A stretch of 64,000 nucleotides of DNA, taken from positions 5,890,001 through 5,954,000 of the forward strand of contig NZ_CP182236.1 of assembly GCF_048077055.1 (NCBI RefSeq), given 5' to 3'. Source of the DNA: Egbenema bharatensis (GTDB lineage Bacteria; Cyanobacteriota; Cyanobacteriia; Elainellales; Elainellaceae). Numbering within the stretch: position 1 is the stretch's first letter; each line of letters begins with the position of its first letter. A model generated the notes under the pieces. The model worked only from the letters and a program-made list of their open reading frames with translations. It made no database searches and had not been told where the DNA came from. The position numbers and the translations under genes are program-made. Positions 46,549 to 55,700 of the stretch are shown here, in pieces.

Positions 46549-47979
46549 TTATGCCAGTTCACCTAAGCCCATGACTCGACGGTAGCGGGATTCAGTCCGA
46601 TTCAAGGGAATAGGCGATCGCTCACTGTTCCATAGATTATGCTGTCGTATTTCTTCTTTGAGCCAGGGCAGATCGATCGTCGTCACCTGACCCTCTGTGA
46701 CAATCGGGCGACCCTCGACCCAGAGATAGCGAACGGGCTGGATGGGACGACCCCAAATTAATAGTCCGATCGGATCACTCTGAGGAGATACTCCATGTTG
46801 CGTCGGGTCATACAGTACCAGATCAGCGATTTTACCGACCTCCAACGTGCCGATTTGTCCAGCCAAATTTAACCCGATCGCTCCTCCTAAACTAGCCATT
46901 TGCACTGCCTCCCTGGGGGTAATCCAGTGGCGATAGTCGAAATCGGTTGTATTGTGCAGCATTGTGCCAATTTTGATTACCTCCAGCAAGTCCTGCGAAT
47001 CATTACTGGCAGAACCGTCGCAGCCAAAGGTGATATTGATGCCAGCCCGTCGATATTTCAATAGGGGGGCAATCCCGCTGCCTAACCGGAGATTGCTCAG
47101 CGGATTATGAACCACCGTTGCTCGCGTTTTTGCCAGAAGCGTAATATCTGCATCATCCAGCCAGACGCAGTGGGCCAGAGACGTTTGTGCGTTCAGAAAT
47201 CCCAACCGATCCAGATGTTCTACGGCAGAGCAGCTATACTTTTCCCTGGCTAAATCGTACTGGGCTTTAGTTTCCAGCAGATGAGCATGGCGACAGAGCT
47301 GATATCGATCGCTTAATGCCATACTGCCTTCAAATAGAGCATCCGAGCAAAGCTGAATTCCCGTGGGAGCTACCATGATGTAAATTCCTGCCTCTGGACA
47401 ATGGAACTGGTTCACTGCGCGTTCCACCAGGGCCAGCGTTTCTGCCGTACTGCGGCCGTAGGGAGGATGGGCGATCGACTCTCCCCGCATCGGTAGTCCT
47501 GCCTCCAGGGATAAATCTTGAATCAGGGGAGCCACAAAGGCCCGAATCCCAATTTCTCGATAGGCCCGAACCGCCGCCGCGATCGTCTCTTCCTCCTTGC
47601 CGGGAATCAGTACCAGATGATCCACGATCGTTGTTCCCCCAGAGAGCAGGGTTTCCACCGCCGTTCCCAATGCACTGAGGTAAATTTGTTCGGGTTCCAG
47701 GGGGGCAAGCTCATAGAGTTCCGTCAACCATAACTCCAGGGGCAAGGGTGAAATCATGCCGCGTTGCCATAGTTCAGAAGAATGGGTGTGGGCATTAACA
47801 AAGCCAGGAAGTAATAGCTGCCCAGAGGCATTGATCACCTGTCCCACGGGGGGTAGCTCAGATGCGATCGCCCTGATCCATCCATCAGTAATTTGCACAT
47901 CTACGGTCTGGTAGCCCTGCTCCGTGGGAACCAGCGCATTCTGAATCGTAAACGCTGCCTGACCCTGTGTCATATCCAA
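46549..47979 (-). CDS. Amidohydrolase-family deaminase/hydrolase
   Basis: 476 aa. Metal ligands are in place: LPGFVNAHTHSSELW (H-x-H), CRHAHLLETKAQYD (third His), SLAHCVWLDDADI (fourth His region), VVHNPLSNLRLGSG and FGCDGSASNDSQD (final Asp). This is the ATZ/TRZ, 5-methylthioadenosine/SAH deaminase and guanine deaminase branch. The substrate cannot be told; hydroxydechloroatrazine-like ethylaminohydrolases and aromatic or purine deaminases share these motifs. It diverges from RidA with 120 bp between, so the two may share a regulatory region. Confidence 0.88.
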   Translation of the reverse strand: MDMTQGQAAFTIQNALVPTEQGYQTVDVQITDGWIRAIASELPPVGQVINASGQLLLPGFVNAHTHSSELWQRGMISPLPLELWLTELYELAPLEPEQIYLSALGTAVETLLSGGTTIVDHLVLIPGKEEETIAAAVRAYREIGIRAFVAPLIQDLSLEAGLPMRGESIAHPPYGRSTAETLALVERAVNQFHCPEAGIYIMVAPTGIQLCSDALFEGSMALSDRYQLCRHAHLLETKAQYDLAREKYSCSAVEHLDRLGFLNAQTSLAHCVWLDDADITLLAKTRATVVHNPLSNLRLGSGIAPLLKYRRAGINITFGCDGSASNDSQDLLEVIKIGTMLHNTTDFDYRHWITPREAVQMASLGGAIGLNLAGQIGTLEVGKIADLVLYDPTQHGVSPQSDPIGLLIWGRPIQPVRYLWVEGRPIVTEGQVTTIDLPWLKEEIRQHNLWNSERSPIPLNRTESRYRRVMGLGELA

Positions 47980-48098
47980 CCATTAAAAACTCCTTTCAAG
48001 ATAAAGGATTGTAGCCAGAATGTAGTATTCCTCTTGTATGCAATGCTGCGTAATTTGCCAAGAAACCACAAACATATTGCCGAATTGGGAGATCAGGA

Positions 48099-48491
48099 AT
48101 GGTATTTGAACGAATCAACCTGCCAAATGATGTCTTGCCACCCGTATCGCCGTATTGCCATGCCGTGCGAGCAGGGGATTTTTTGTTTGTCACCGGGCAG
48201 CTTGCTCAAGATCCTGAAACTGGGAAGGTTGTACGCGGCCCAATCGAGGATCAAACCCGACAGGTGCTAGATAACCTCAAGCGAGTATTGGATCAGGCAG
48301 GTTCTGGATTCGATCGCGTGGTGATGGCGCGGGTCTTCGTTACCGATATGCGCTTTCTCCCAGTGGTGAATGAAATCTACGCCTCCTATTTTCCCAGCGG
48401 ACAGTTTCCAGGGCGAACGGCGATCGGGGTCACGGGATTGGCCGGATTGGGAGAGATTGAAATTGATTTAATTGCATACTGCGGAACATAG
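48099..48491 (+). CDS. RidA family reactive enamine/imine deaminase
   Basis: 130 aa. Family signature: GDFLFVTGQLAQDPETG, QVLDNLKRVLDQAGSGFDRVVMARVFVTD, YFPSGQFPGRTAIGV with the substrate Arg, and the final IEIDLIAYCGT. Soluble trimer in known members; removes reactive enamines or, as RutC, acts in pyrimidine breakdown. The neighbouring hydrolases fit a catabolic role. Confidence 0.93.
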   Translation: MVFERINLPNDVLPPVSPYCHAVRAGDFLFVTGQLAQDPETGKVVRGPIEDQTRQVLDNLKRVLDQAGSGFDRVVMARVFVTDMRFLPVVNEIYASYFPSGQFPGRTAIGVTGLAGLGEIEIDLIAYCGT

Positions 48492-48903
48492 GAAGTAAGA
48501 ACAAAACCGTAGCGCAGGCATCTTGCCTGCCAGAGAACTGGGAGATCCCGCACTGATTGCCTGACAAAACTCCTGAAACCTTGACTCTCCTGTAGGTTGG
48601 GTTAGCGATAGCGTAACCCAACAGAACATAGACTGGTGTTGGGTTTCACGCTGTACTGCTCCGCAGAAGCAAGCTACAACCCAACCTACGGGAAAAGTTT
48701 TGTCAGTCAACCAGGATCCCGAATCCCTGCCTTCTACTCTGTGCCCTGCAATACGGAACTTAGGATCGTGGATTAAATAACCTGTGCAATGATTCTACTT
48801 CGTTGACTGGGCAGGCAAGATGCCCACCCCACAAGAATTCCAGATTATTAAATTCGCATTCTTTAACTAACCTTTTGCATTAGACAGCAGTACATTAGCA
48901 GCA
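48492..48903. repeat. Repeat-rich gap with three repeat families
   Basis: No gene. A GTAGCGCAGGCATCTTGCC copy (48509-48540); a GTAGGTTGGGTTAGCG repeat with inverted half (about 48590-48690) that contains a nested TACTGCTCCGCAGAAGCAAG insert; and an 80-bp MITE-like copy at 48772-48853 with 13-bp ends ATTAAATAACCTG / CAGATTATTAAAT (11 of 13 match). Confidence 0.85.
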
Positions 48904-48915
48904 GTGTTTCAACCA

Positions 48916-49707
48916 ATGGAACAAATACCAATGAATCGATCGCTTCGATCGCTGGGAGTTTCTCCAAATGCCTGGTGGGTGGATGCTGAGATGGCAGATC
49001 TGACTCGGCCCGCCGTTCCCCCTCGACCGATTATGCTTCCTACCGATACCAAAACGTTACGTCTGGATCTAACTAAAGCGGCTATGGTGGTGGTGGATAT
49101 GCAAAACGATTTTTGTCATCCAGATGGCTGGTTAGCCCACATTGGCGTAGATGTCACCCCTGCCCGTGAACCGATTCTGCCCCTCAAACATCTGTTGCCC
49201 GAACTGCGTCAGGTCAATGTGCCGATCGTCTGGTTGAATTGGGGCAATCGTCCTGATCTGCTGAACATTAGCCCTGCCCTGCGCCATGTTTACAACCCAA
49301 CTGGAGAGGGAATTGGTCTGGGCGATCCCTTACCCAAAAACAAGGCTCCAGTGCTAATCAAAGACAGTTGGGCAGCAGCAGTTGTAGATGAACTGGCGAT
49401 CGAGCCAACGGACATTCAGGTAGACAAATATCGCATGAGTGGCTTTTGGGACACCCCCCTCGACAGCATCCTCCGCAACCTCGGCAAAACCACCCTGTTC
49501 TTCGCCGGAGTCAACGCCGATCAATGCGTCATGGCCACCCTCCAGGATGCCAACTTCCTCGGCTACGACTGCATCCTCCTCCGCGACTGCACCGCTACCA
49601 CCTCTCCCGACTACTGTTTCCAGTCCACGATTTATAACGTGAATCAGTGTTTTGGGTTTGTGACTGATTCGCTGGCGATTGTGAAGGGAGTGAGGAGTGA
49701 GGAGTGA
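48916..49707 (+). CDS. Cysteine hydrolase (isochorismatase-like amidase)
   Basis: 263 aa from ATG 48916; a GTG at 48904 is possible. The catalytic triad is visible: Asp in AAMVVVDMQNDFCHP, Lys in VDKYRMSGFWDTPLD, Cys in GVNADQCVMATLQD. RutB, N-carbamoylsarcosine amidase and nicotinamidase belong here; a long N-terminal extension with PNAWWVDAEMADLTRP is like RutB-type or biuret amidohydrolase-like members. The last codons (GVRSEE, stop) are made from the heptamer array that follows, so the original C-terminus may have been replaced. Confidence 0.88.
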   Translation: MEQIPMNRSLRSLGVSPNAWWVDAEMADLTRPAVPPRPIMLPTDTKTLRLDLTKAAMVVVDMQNDFCHPDGWLAHIGVDVTPAREPILPLKHLLPELRQVNVPIVWLNWGNRPDLLNISPALRHVYNPTGEGIGLGDPLPKNKAPVLIKDSWAAAVVDELAIEPTDIQVDKYRMSGFWDTPLDSILRNLGKTTLFFAGVNADQCVMATLQDANFLGYDCILLRDCTATTSPDYCFQSTIYNVNQCFGFVTDSLAIVKGVRSEE

Positions 49708-49835
49708 GGAGTGAGGAGTAGGGAGTGGGAAGTGGGGAGTGGGCAGCGTTTCGACTGGGCTCAAGCCGAAGTCTTGCCCGCCTAGTCAAAGCAGCAGCAC
49801 GGTGAACAGGTTATTTAATCCCCAATCCCAGAACT
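49684..49835. repeat. Heptamer array fused to a palindromic repeat copy
   Basis: GGAGTGA heptamers (49684-49740) run into GGGCAGCGTTTCGACTGGG, a repeat core with nested insert; the right end CAGGTTATTTAAT is at 49807-49819. The left end of the repeat is missing. Confidence 0.8.
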
Positions 49836-49877
49836 TCTCCCCCACCAATCCAAAATTATTTCTCTACCATCTCTGCT

Positions 49878-50066
49878 TCCCTTCCCCCTCCTTCCTACTC
49901 TTTCCCTTCCCTCTCCTTCCTACTCTTTCCCTTCCCCCTCCTTCCTACTCTTTCCCTTCCCTCTCCTTCCTACTCTTTCCCTTCCCCCTCCTTCCTACTC
50001 TTTCCCTTCCCTCTCCTCACTCCTCACCCCTCACTCCTCACTTCTTCTTTCCACTCCCCACTCCCC
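49878..50066. repeat. 25-bp polypyrimidine tandem repeat with 50-bp higher-order unit
   Basis: TTCCTACTCTTTCCCTTCC followed by CTCTCC or CCCTCC, five to six copies alternating the two variants (49878-50015), then ACTCCTC heptamers to 50066. It ends 7 bp before the cupin start. Confidence 0.88.
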
Positions 50067-50072
50067 ACCCCT

Positions 50073-50528
50073 ATGGAAACTACCTGCGTCATCCCCGTCA
50101 TCAAAACCCCGATCGACTATCAGGCTTACCGGATCAGTCCCCAGGATACGAACCGATTGGCGATCGTCTTTGATCCCGTCATTGCAAACATGTCGCTGAC
50201 CTATTGTGTAGAAATTTTTGATGCAGGCGGGAAAACGCCACCAAATCGCCATAATCTGGCAGTGGAAATGTTTTTCGTCCTCAAAGGGGAAGGATTGGCC
50301 ACCTGCGATGGGAAAACGGTGCCGATCCAGGCAGGGGATAGTATTCTCGTCCCGCCTACTGGAACCCATGTGATTGAAAACACTGGGGCAGGTCGCCTCT
50401 ATGCGCTGTGCATTATGGTTCCCAACGAAGATTTTGCTGAACTGATCCGCAGTGGCACCCCTGTAGAGCTAGATGCAGAAGATATGGCAGTCCTCCGGCG
50501 ATCGGATGCGATCGATCTCAGATTCTAG
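50073..50528 (+). CDS. Cupin-domain protein
   Basis: 151 aa. A single cupin fold with two motifs: NRHNLAVEMFFVLKGEGLATC (metal-binding His/Glu region) and DSILVPPTGTHVIENTG (second His). N-terminus has IKTPIDYQAYRISPQDTNRL. Probably a small metal dioxygenase, isomerase or sensor acting in the same pathway as the flanking hydrolases; activity cannot be predicted. Start ATG 50073 directly follows a repeat array, with no clear ribosome binding site. Confidence 0.85.
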   Translation: METTCVIPVIKTPIDYQAYRISPQDTNRLAIVFDPVIANMSLTYCVEIFDAGGKTPPNRHNLAVEMFFVLKGEGLATCDGKTVPIQAGDSILVPPTGTHVIENTGAGRLYALCIMVPNEDFAELIRSGTPVELDAEDMAVLRRSDAIDLRF

Positions 50529-50603
50529 ATTCCCCCCCTCCCCCCTCCCCCTCCCGACTCCTGCCTTCTGACTCCTGCCTTCTGACTCCCCCCTCCCCCC
50601 TCC
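50529..50603. repeat. C-rich heptamer-type array between cupin and hydrolase genes
   Basis: CCCCCCTC and GACTCCTGCCTTCT units fill the whole gap from cupin stop to hydrolase start. Confidence 0.8.
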
Positions 50604-52433
50604 ATGCTCCCTCCCCACCCCAAACAAACCCTCTCCATGACCACCCGGGACGGTGTACGCCTGGATGCCGATGTGTACTACCCCGATCGAGCGGGTGAGT
50701 TTCCGGTGCTGTTGATGCGCCAACCCTACGGCCGATCGATCGCCTCAACGGTGGTGTATGCCCATCCCACCTGGTATGCAGCTCAGGGCTATATTGTGGT
50801 GATTCAAGATGTGCGGGGTCGCGGCACTTCCAGGGGGAAGTTTGATCTGTTTGCCCATGAAATTGAGGATGGGGTCGATACCGTCAACTGGGTCGCGGAT
50901 TTGCCGCAGAGTAATGGCAGGGTGGGAATGTATGGGTTTTCTTACCAGGGCATGACTCAGCTTTATGCGGCGATCGGTCATGCGTCCGCTTTAAAAACAA
51001 TTTGCCCCAGCATGGTGGCCTATGACCTGTACCACGACTGGGCCTACGAGGGGGGAGCCTTTTGCTATCAGCTTAATTTAGGTTGGGCGATCCAACTGGC
51101 GGCTGAAACCCTGCGTCGTGGTGGCTCTGAATCTGCCTTTGAAACCCTCTATGCTGCTTCACGAAATCTGCCCCTGCAAAATCCGGTTTTGGCCCGATCG
51201 TCCCTTCTCCGCGAATATGCTCCTGACTCCCATTACCACAACTGGCTCGATCATCCTGAACCAGATGATTACTGGCGTAAGCTTTCACCCAGCACCTACC
51301 TTCAAACCGTAGACCTGCCCATGCTGCACATCGGCGGCTGGTATGATCCCTACCTGCGCGGCACGCTCAAGCTATACGAAGCCATGACCGATCGCAGTCA
51401 ATTCCCACAACATCTGATTATCGGGCCGTGGGCCCATCTCCCCTGGGGACGCAAGCTGGGAGCAGTGGATTATGGCATGGAGGCAAATAGCCCGATCGAT
51501 CGCCTGCAACTTCGCTGGTTTGATCACTTCCTTAAAGAAATGGACACTGGATTGCTGGACGAACCGCCCGTCTGTTTGTTTGAAATGGGCAGCAATCACT
51601 GGCGCAAATTCTCTCAGTTCCCCCAGGGCAACCCCAAATCCTATTACCTGCTCACCACTGGACTCTCCAGTATCTCCGACACCGAAGGCAAACTCACCCC
51701 TGCTCCCCGACTCCCGACTCCCGACTCCCGACTCCTGACTCCCGACTCCCGACTCCCGACTCCACACTCCACACTCCCCGACTCCTTCGTCCACGATCCC
51801 TGGCGACCCGTTCCCGCCCTCGGTGGTCACGCCACCCTTCCTGCCGGATCCTTCGATCGGACTCACCTGGACTGCCGCACCGATGTGGTCACCTACACCT
51901 CCGAGCCGCTGGCGCAAGATCTGCATCTGGCAGGCGCGATCGATGTAGAACTACACTGCACTGCCGATACCCCCAGCTTTGATCTCTGTGCAATCCTGTC
52001 CGAGGTGAAACCAGATGGCCGGGTTTACAACATCACGCAGGGATATCAGTGGATTGGACATCGACGACAATCGAGTCAACAGTTGGCGGAACTCATTGAA
52101 GGGCAGCTAGACGAACCAGATGCCTCTTCTGCAAAAATTCCTCTGGCTGTTCCCCCTAACCCTCAACTGCCGATTCCTCCTACCGCCCCACTCCCCACTC
52201 CCCATTCCCCCACCCCGATCGCCCTTTCCCTCCAACCCACCTGTGTCTGCATTCCCCAGGGGAGTGCCCTTCGCCTCAGCATCAGCGCAGCCTGCTTCCC
52301 TGCCTATGCCATCAATTCAGGAACCAGCGATTTGCCAGGCGGCTGTCGTTTAGTTGATGCCAGGGTGATTACAGTAACGATTGAAAGTGAAGGCGATCGA
52401 CTTTCGCGGATCCTACTGCCCATAGTGGAATAG
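50604..52433 (+). CDS. CocE/NonD family serine hydrolase (X-Pro dipeptidyl-peptidase fold)
   Basis: 609 aa from 50604, or 598 from ATG 50637 (TTRDGVRLDADVYYPD), which fits the family better. Catalytic triad: Ser in GMYGFSYQGMTQ, Asp in LHIGGWYDPYLRG, His in IIGPWAHLPWGRK. The C-terminal jelly-roll has VTYTSEPLAQDLHLAGAIDVELH and SALRLSISAACFPAY. Members cut ester or amide bonds (cocaine esterase, glutaryl acylase, X-Pro peptidase). Two stretches are not family sequence: residues about 367-394 and 523-536, both Pro/Ser/Thr/Leu rich and encoded by heptamer arrays in frame. The gene ends the run of catabolic genes. Confidence 0.88.
   Translation: MLPPHPKQTLSMTTRDGVRLDADVYYPDRAGEFPVLLMRQPYGRSIASTVVYAHPTWYAAQGYIVVIQDVRGRGTSRGKFDLFAHEIEDGVDTVNWVADLPQSNGRVGMYGFSYQGMTQLYAAIGHASALKTICPSMVAYDLYHDWAYEGGAFCYQLNLGWAIQLAAETLRRGGSESAFETLYAASRNLPLQNPVLARSSLLREYAPDSHYHNWLDHPEPDDYWRKLSPSTYLQTVDLPMLHIGGWYDPYLRGTLKLYEAMTDRSQFPQHLIIGPWAHLPWGRKLGAVDYGMEANSPIDRLQLRWFDHFLKEMDTGLLDEPPVCLFEMGSNHWRKFSQFPQGNPKSYYLLTTGLSSISDTEGKLTPAPRLPTPDSRLLTPDSRLPTPHSTLPDSFVHDPWRPVPALGGHATLPAGSFDRTHLDCRTDVVTYTSEPLAQDLHLAGAIDVELHCTADTPSFDLCAILSEVKPDGRVYNITQGYQWIGHRRQSSQQLAELIEGQLDEPDASSAKIPLAVPPNPQLPIPPTAPLPTPHSPTPIALSLQPTCVCIPQGSALRLSISAACFPAYAINSGTSDLPGGCRLVDARVITVTIESEGDRLSRILLPIVE
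51704..51785 (+). repeat. Heptamer array inside the hydrolase reading frame
   Basis: CCGACTC heptamers with CTGACTC, ACACTCC variants, 82 bp, read in frame as repeats of LPTPDSR. A second shorter one (CCCCACT units) is at about 52185-52216. Confidence 0.9.
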
Positions 52434-52454
52434 GGGGGATCTCAAGGAATGCCA

Positions 52455-52690
52455 ATTCAATCACCTGAAACTCTTGTGGGGTGGACATCCTTGAACTTCT
52501 TGTGGGGTGGGTATCCTGCCCGCCCAGTCAAAGCAGCAGAACGGTGACAGGCTATTGCATCCCCGATCCAAGAAGTATCAATCCCTATGCCCTGCCCCTA
52601 CACCCTGACCCTACTAGACCTCGGCAGCAATACGCCCACCTTTCGTAGTGCAGGCTTCCAGCCTGCGCGGGCAAGATGCCCGCTCTACGG
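52455..52690. repeat. Two dispersed palindromic repeats between convergent genes
   Basis: An 80-bp family copy with ends ATTCAATCACCTG (52455-52467) and CAGGCTATTGCAT (52548-52560), its CTTGTGGGGTGG part duplicated; and a GTAGTGCAGGCTTCC / GCGGGCAAGATGCCCGC hybrid of both families at 52638-52690. No gene. Confidence 0.8.
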
Positions 52691-52727
52691 TTGCTCAATT
52701 CACGCTCGCTTCTACTACGCCCTGACC

Positions 52728-55700
52728 CTACGCACTGGTAGTCACCAACACCTCGCCCTTCAGCATCCGGTTCGCTGCATCCAACAGCACCTCTTCCAGA
52801 TAGGGTTTCGTGAAGTAGCCCTTCGCCCCCAATTGAACCGCCATCTGACGGTGACGATCGGCTCCCCTGGAAGTCAGCATGGCGATGGGAATTTCGCTGA
52901 GTTGCGGATCTTTTTGTAGGCGTGAGAGCAGTTCCAATCCATCCATGCGGGGCATTTCAATGTCGCAGAAAACGAGATCACAGGGTAAGCCCGATCGCAG
53001 TTTTTCCCAGGCTTCCTGACCATCGCGGGCTTGCTCCACTCGATAGCCCACCTTGTTAAAGGTCATGGAGAGCAACTCACGGACTGTAATCGAGTCATCC
53101 ACAATCAGCACCGTGGGTTCTGTCTTTGTTGAGGCGGGATCTTGTACCGCTGACTCTCCACCCATTTCCCATAGGGCATTGTTGGCTTCCCGGCGAATGC
53201 GTCCCTGGGATAGATCAATCAACTCCAGCACATCGGCGATCGGCATAATCCGCCCATCTCCTAAAACCGTTGCACCCGCCACGCCAATGGGTTTGGGCAC
53301 GGGGCCTTCTAGCTGTTTGATTACAATTTCCTGCTCACCCAAGACCTGATCCACCTGGAGAGCCAGATAATTTCCGGCACTGCGCAGCACCACCACCGAC
53401 AGCACATCCTCTTCCTGGTTGCCGCCATAGACACTGCCTCGCCCCAGAACCCGGTTATACTTCAGCAATTCTGCTAGCGGTTGGAACGGCAGCAGCGCAT
53501 CCCGCCATTGAATGCAGGAACGTCCCTGATCATCCGTTTGAATCCGATCTTTGGGCACATCCAGCATATCCTCCACCCCATCCATCGGGAAGGCAATCCG
53601 GGCCCGGTTGCTGATACAGCACAGGGCTTTGGAAATGCTGAGGGTGAGGGGGAGACGAATGGTGAATGTGGTTCCTTTGCCGACACTGGAATCGATGGTA
53701 ATCACACCGCGAATTTCGTTCAGGTTGCTGCGCACCACATCCAGCCCTACGCCGCGTCCCCGCAAATCATCGACCTGATCGGCAGTGCTGAATCCATGAT
53801 GGAATAGCAGGTCGTAGATATCTAGGCGGGAAAGTTGATCCACCTGAGCCGGGGAAATCAGCCCTCGGGACAGAGCTTTTGCCTTCACCGTGTCTGGATT
53901 AATTCCCGCTCCATCATCACTGACCGAGATCACCGTCTGGTTGCCCTGATGGAAGGCTCGAATCGTAATTCGGCCTACAGGTGATTTTCCGGCGGCAGTG
54001 CGCACATCCGGCGTTTCAATCCCGTGGGCGATCGCATTATTGACCAGATGGGTCATTGGATCATATAACTGCTCGACAATCATTTTGTCGATTAGCGTAT
54101 CCCGTCCCTCAATCGTCAGTTCTGCCTGTTTGCCGTACTTAATCGCGTTATCCCGTACCCCTCTGGGCAAGCGGTCTGCGGTTTGGGCAAAGGGAACCAT
54201 CCGCGATCGAGTTAAGCCTTCCTGAAGTTGGGTGGTAATTTGCCGGAAGTTGCGCGTGATTTGGTCGCTTTCTTCCACCACAAAGTCAATATCCGAGGCC
54301 GACTCCCGCACTCGCACGATTAGCTCGATCATTTCCTGGGAAAGCGTGTGGAACCCAGTGAACTTGTCCATCTCCAGCGCATCGAAACTGGCCCCAGTGG
54401 CATGGTTGCTCTGGGATGCGCCTAACCCGCTCCCACTCGAAAGCTGATAGCTGCGACGGCTAGATAACAGTGAGCTTTCCAGCAGCGATCGCTCATACAA
54501 ATCGCGCATTCGTTGCCCCACATCGCTGAGTTGCTGCACCTGATAGAGTAAATTGTCGAGAAACTGCCGCAATCGTTCCTGGGTCTGCTCCAGGCTGTTC
54601 CGATTGACCACCATTTCTCCCACCAGGTTGTTCAGGTTATCCAGGTGCTTGACTGATACCCGCATCGTCTGATCGGCAATTACGTTCCGCCGAGATGGAC
54701 GACGGGCCGCCGCGCTGGCAGCACCTCGCACCGGAGATGAACCTACCCCCAGTTTTTGATCCGTATCCTGGAGCAGGGCTTCCAGATCGCCAAATTCATC
54801 ATCCTGACTGACCGCCGCAGTATTGGGCAATGTCATATCAGGAATGGCAGGAGCCACGGACTCATCCCCCAGGAGAGCTTCCAGATCTGCAAAATCATCT
54901 GCATGTTCTGAAGGTATTGGCGCGATCGGCACATCAACGATCGCGGGAGGTTCATCTCCCAGCATCGCTTCCAGGTCAGCAAAATCATCCAGATCAGAAT
55001 CGGAAGAAAGGTGGGGTTCCGGCAGCTCCAACTCAGACAGGTGAGAGTCAGCGAGAGCCGATTCAGAGAAGTCCGGTTCAGAAAAAGCTGATTCAGTTAA
55101 ATCTAAAGATACAGCATCAGGATCAGGTGCGAGTTCTGCCTCCCCTTCAGTCAGGCGTTCTGGTTCTGGTTCTGATTCTGGTTCTAATGCCGATTCAGCC
55201 AGGTTAGATTGCAACTCCGATTGCAGTTCCTCCTCCAGGAGCAGAGCTTCTACTGCACTTAAATCAAACTCCTCCCCCTCAACAAAATCATCCGCATCGG
55301 TAAATGCAGGTTCCTCCAGGACAAAAGGATTTTCAATATCAAATGGATTGACCGCAGTTGCAGAAAATTCATCGATCGCACTGCTCGCTGCATCAGTCAG
55401 ATCCGGTGCAAAGGAGCCAGATTCAAAGGCAAACGGCGGATGCTCAGCAGATGGTTCATCCAAAGACAGTTCATCCACAGATAGTTCATTCAAAGATGAG
55501 TCATCCAAAGACAGAAGATCAAACGTGACTTCTTCTGATGGGTCATCCAGAGATGGGTCATCCAAGGACAAATCAAGGTCAAACGTGACTTCTTCTGAAG
55601 TTGCTCGATCGTCGTCTGCAACACCACGATCAAACTCACCCTCACCCAGATCACCATTCCCCATCAGGGCATCTAGATCGAGGTCAAGGAGTGCAGCGTC

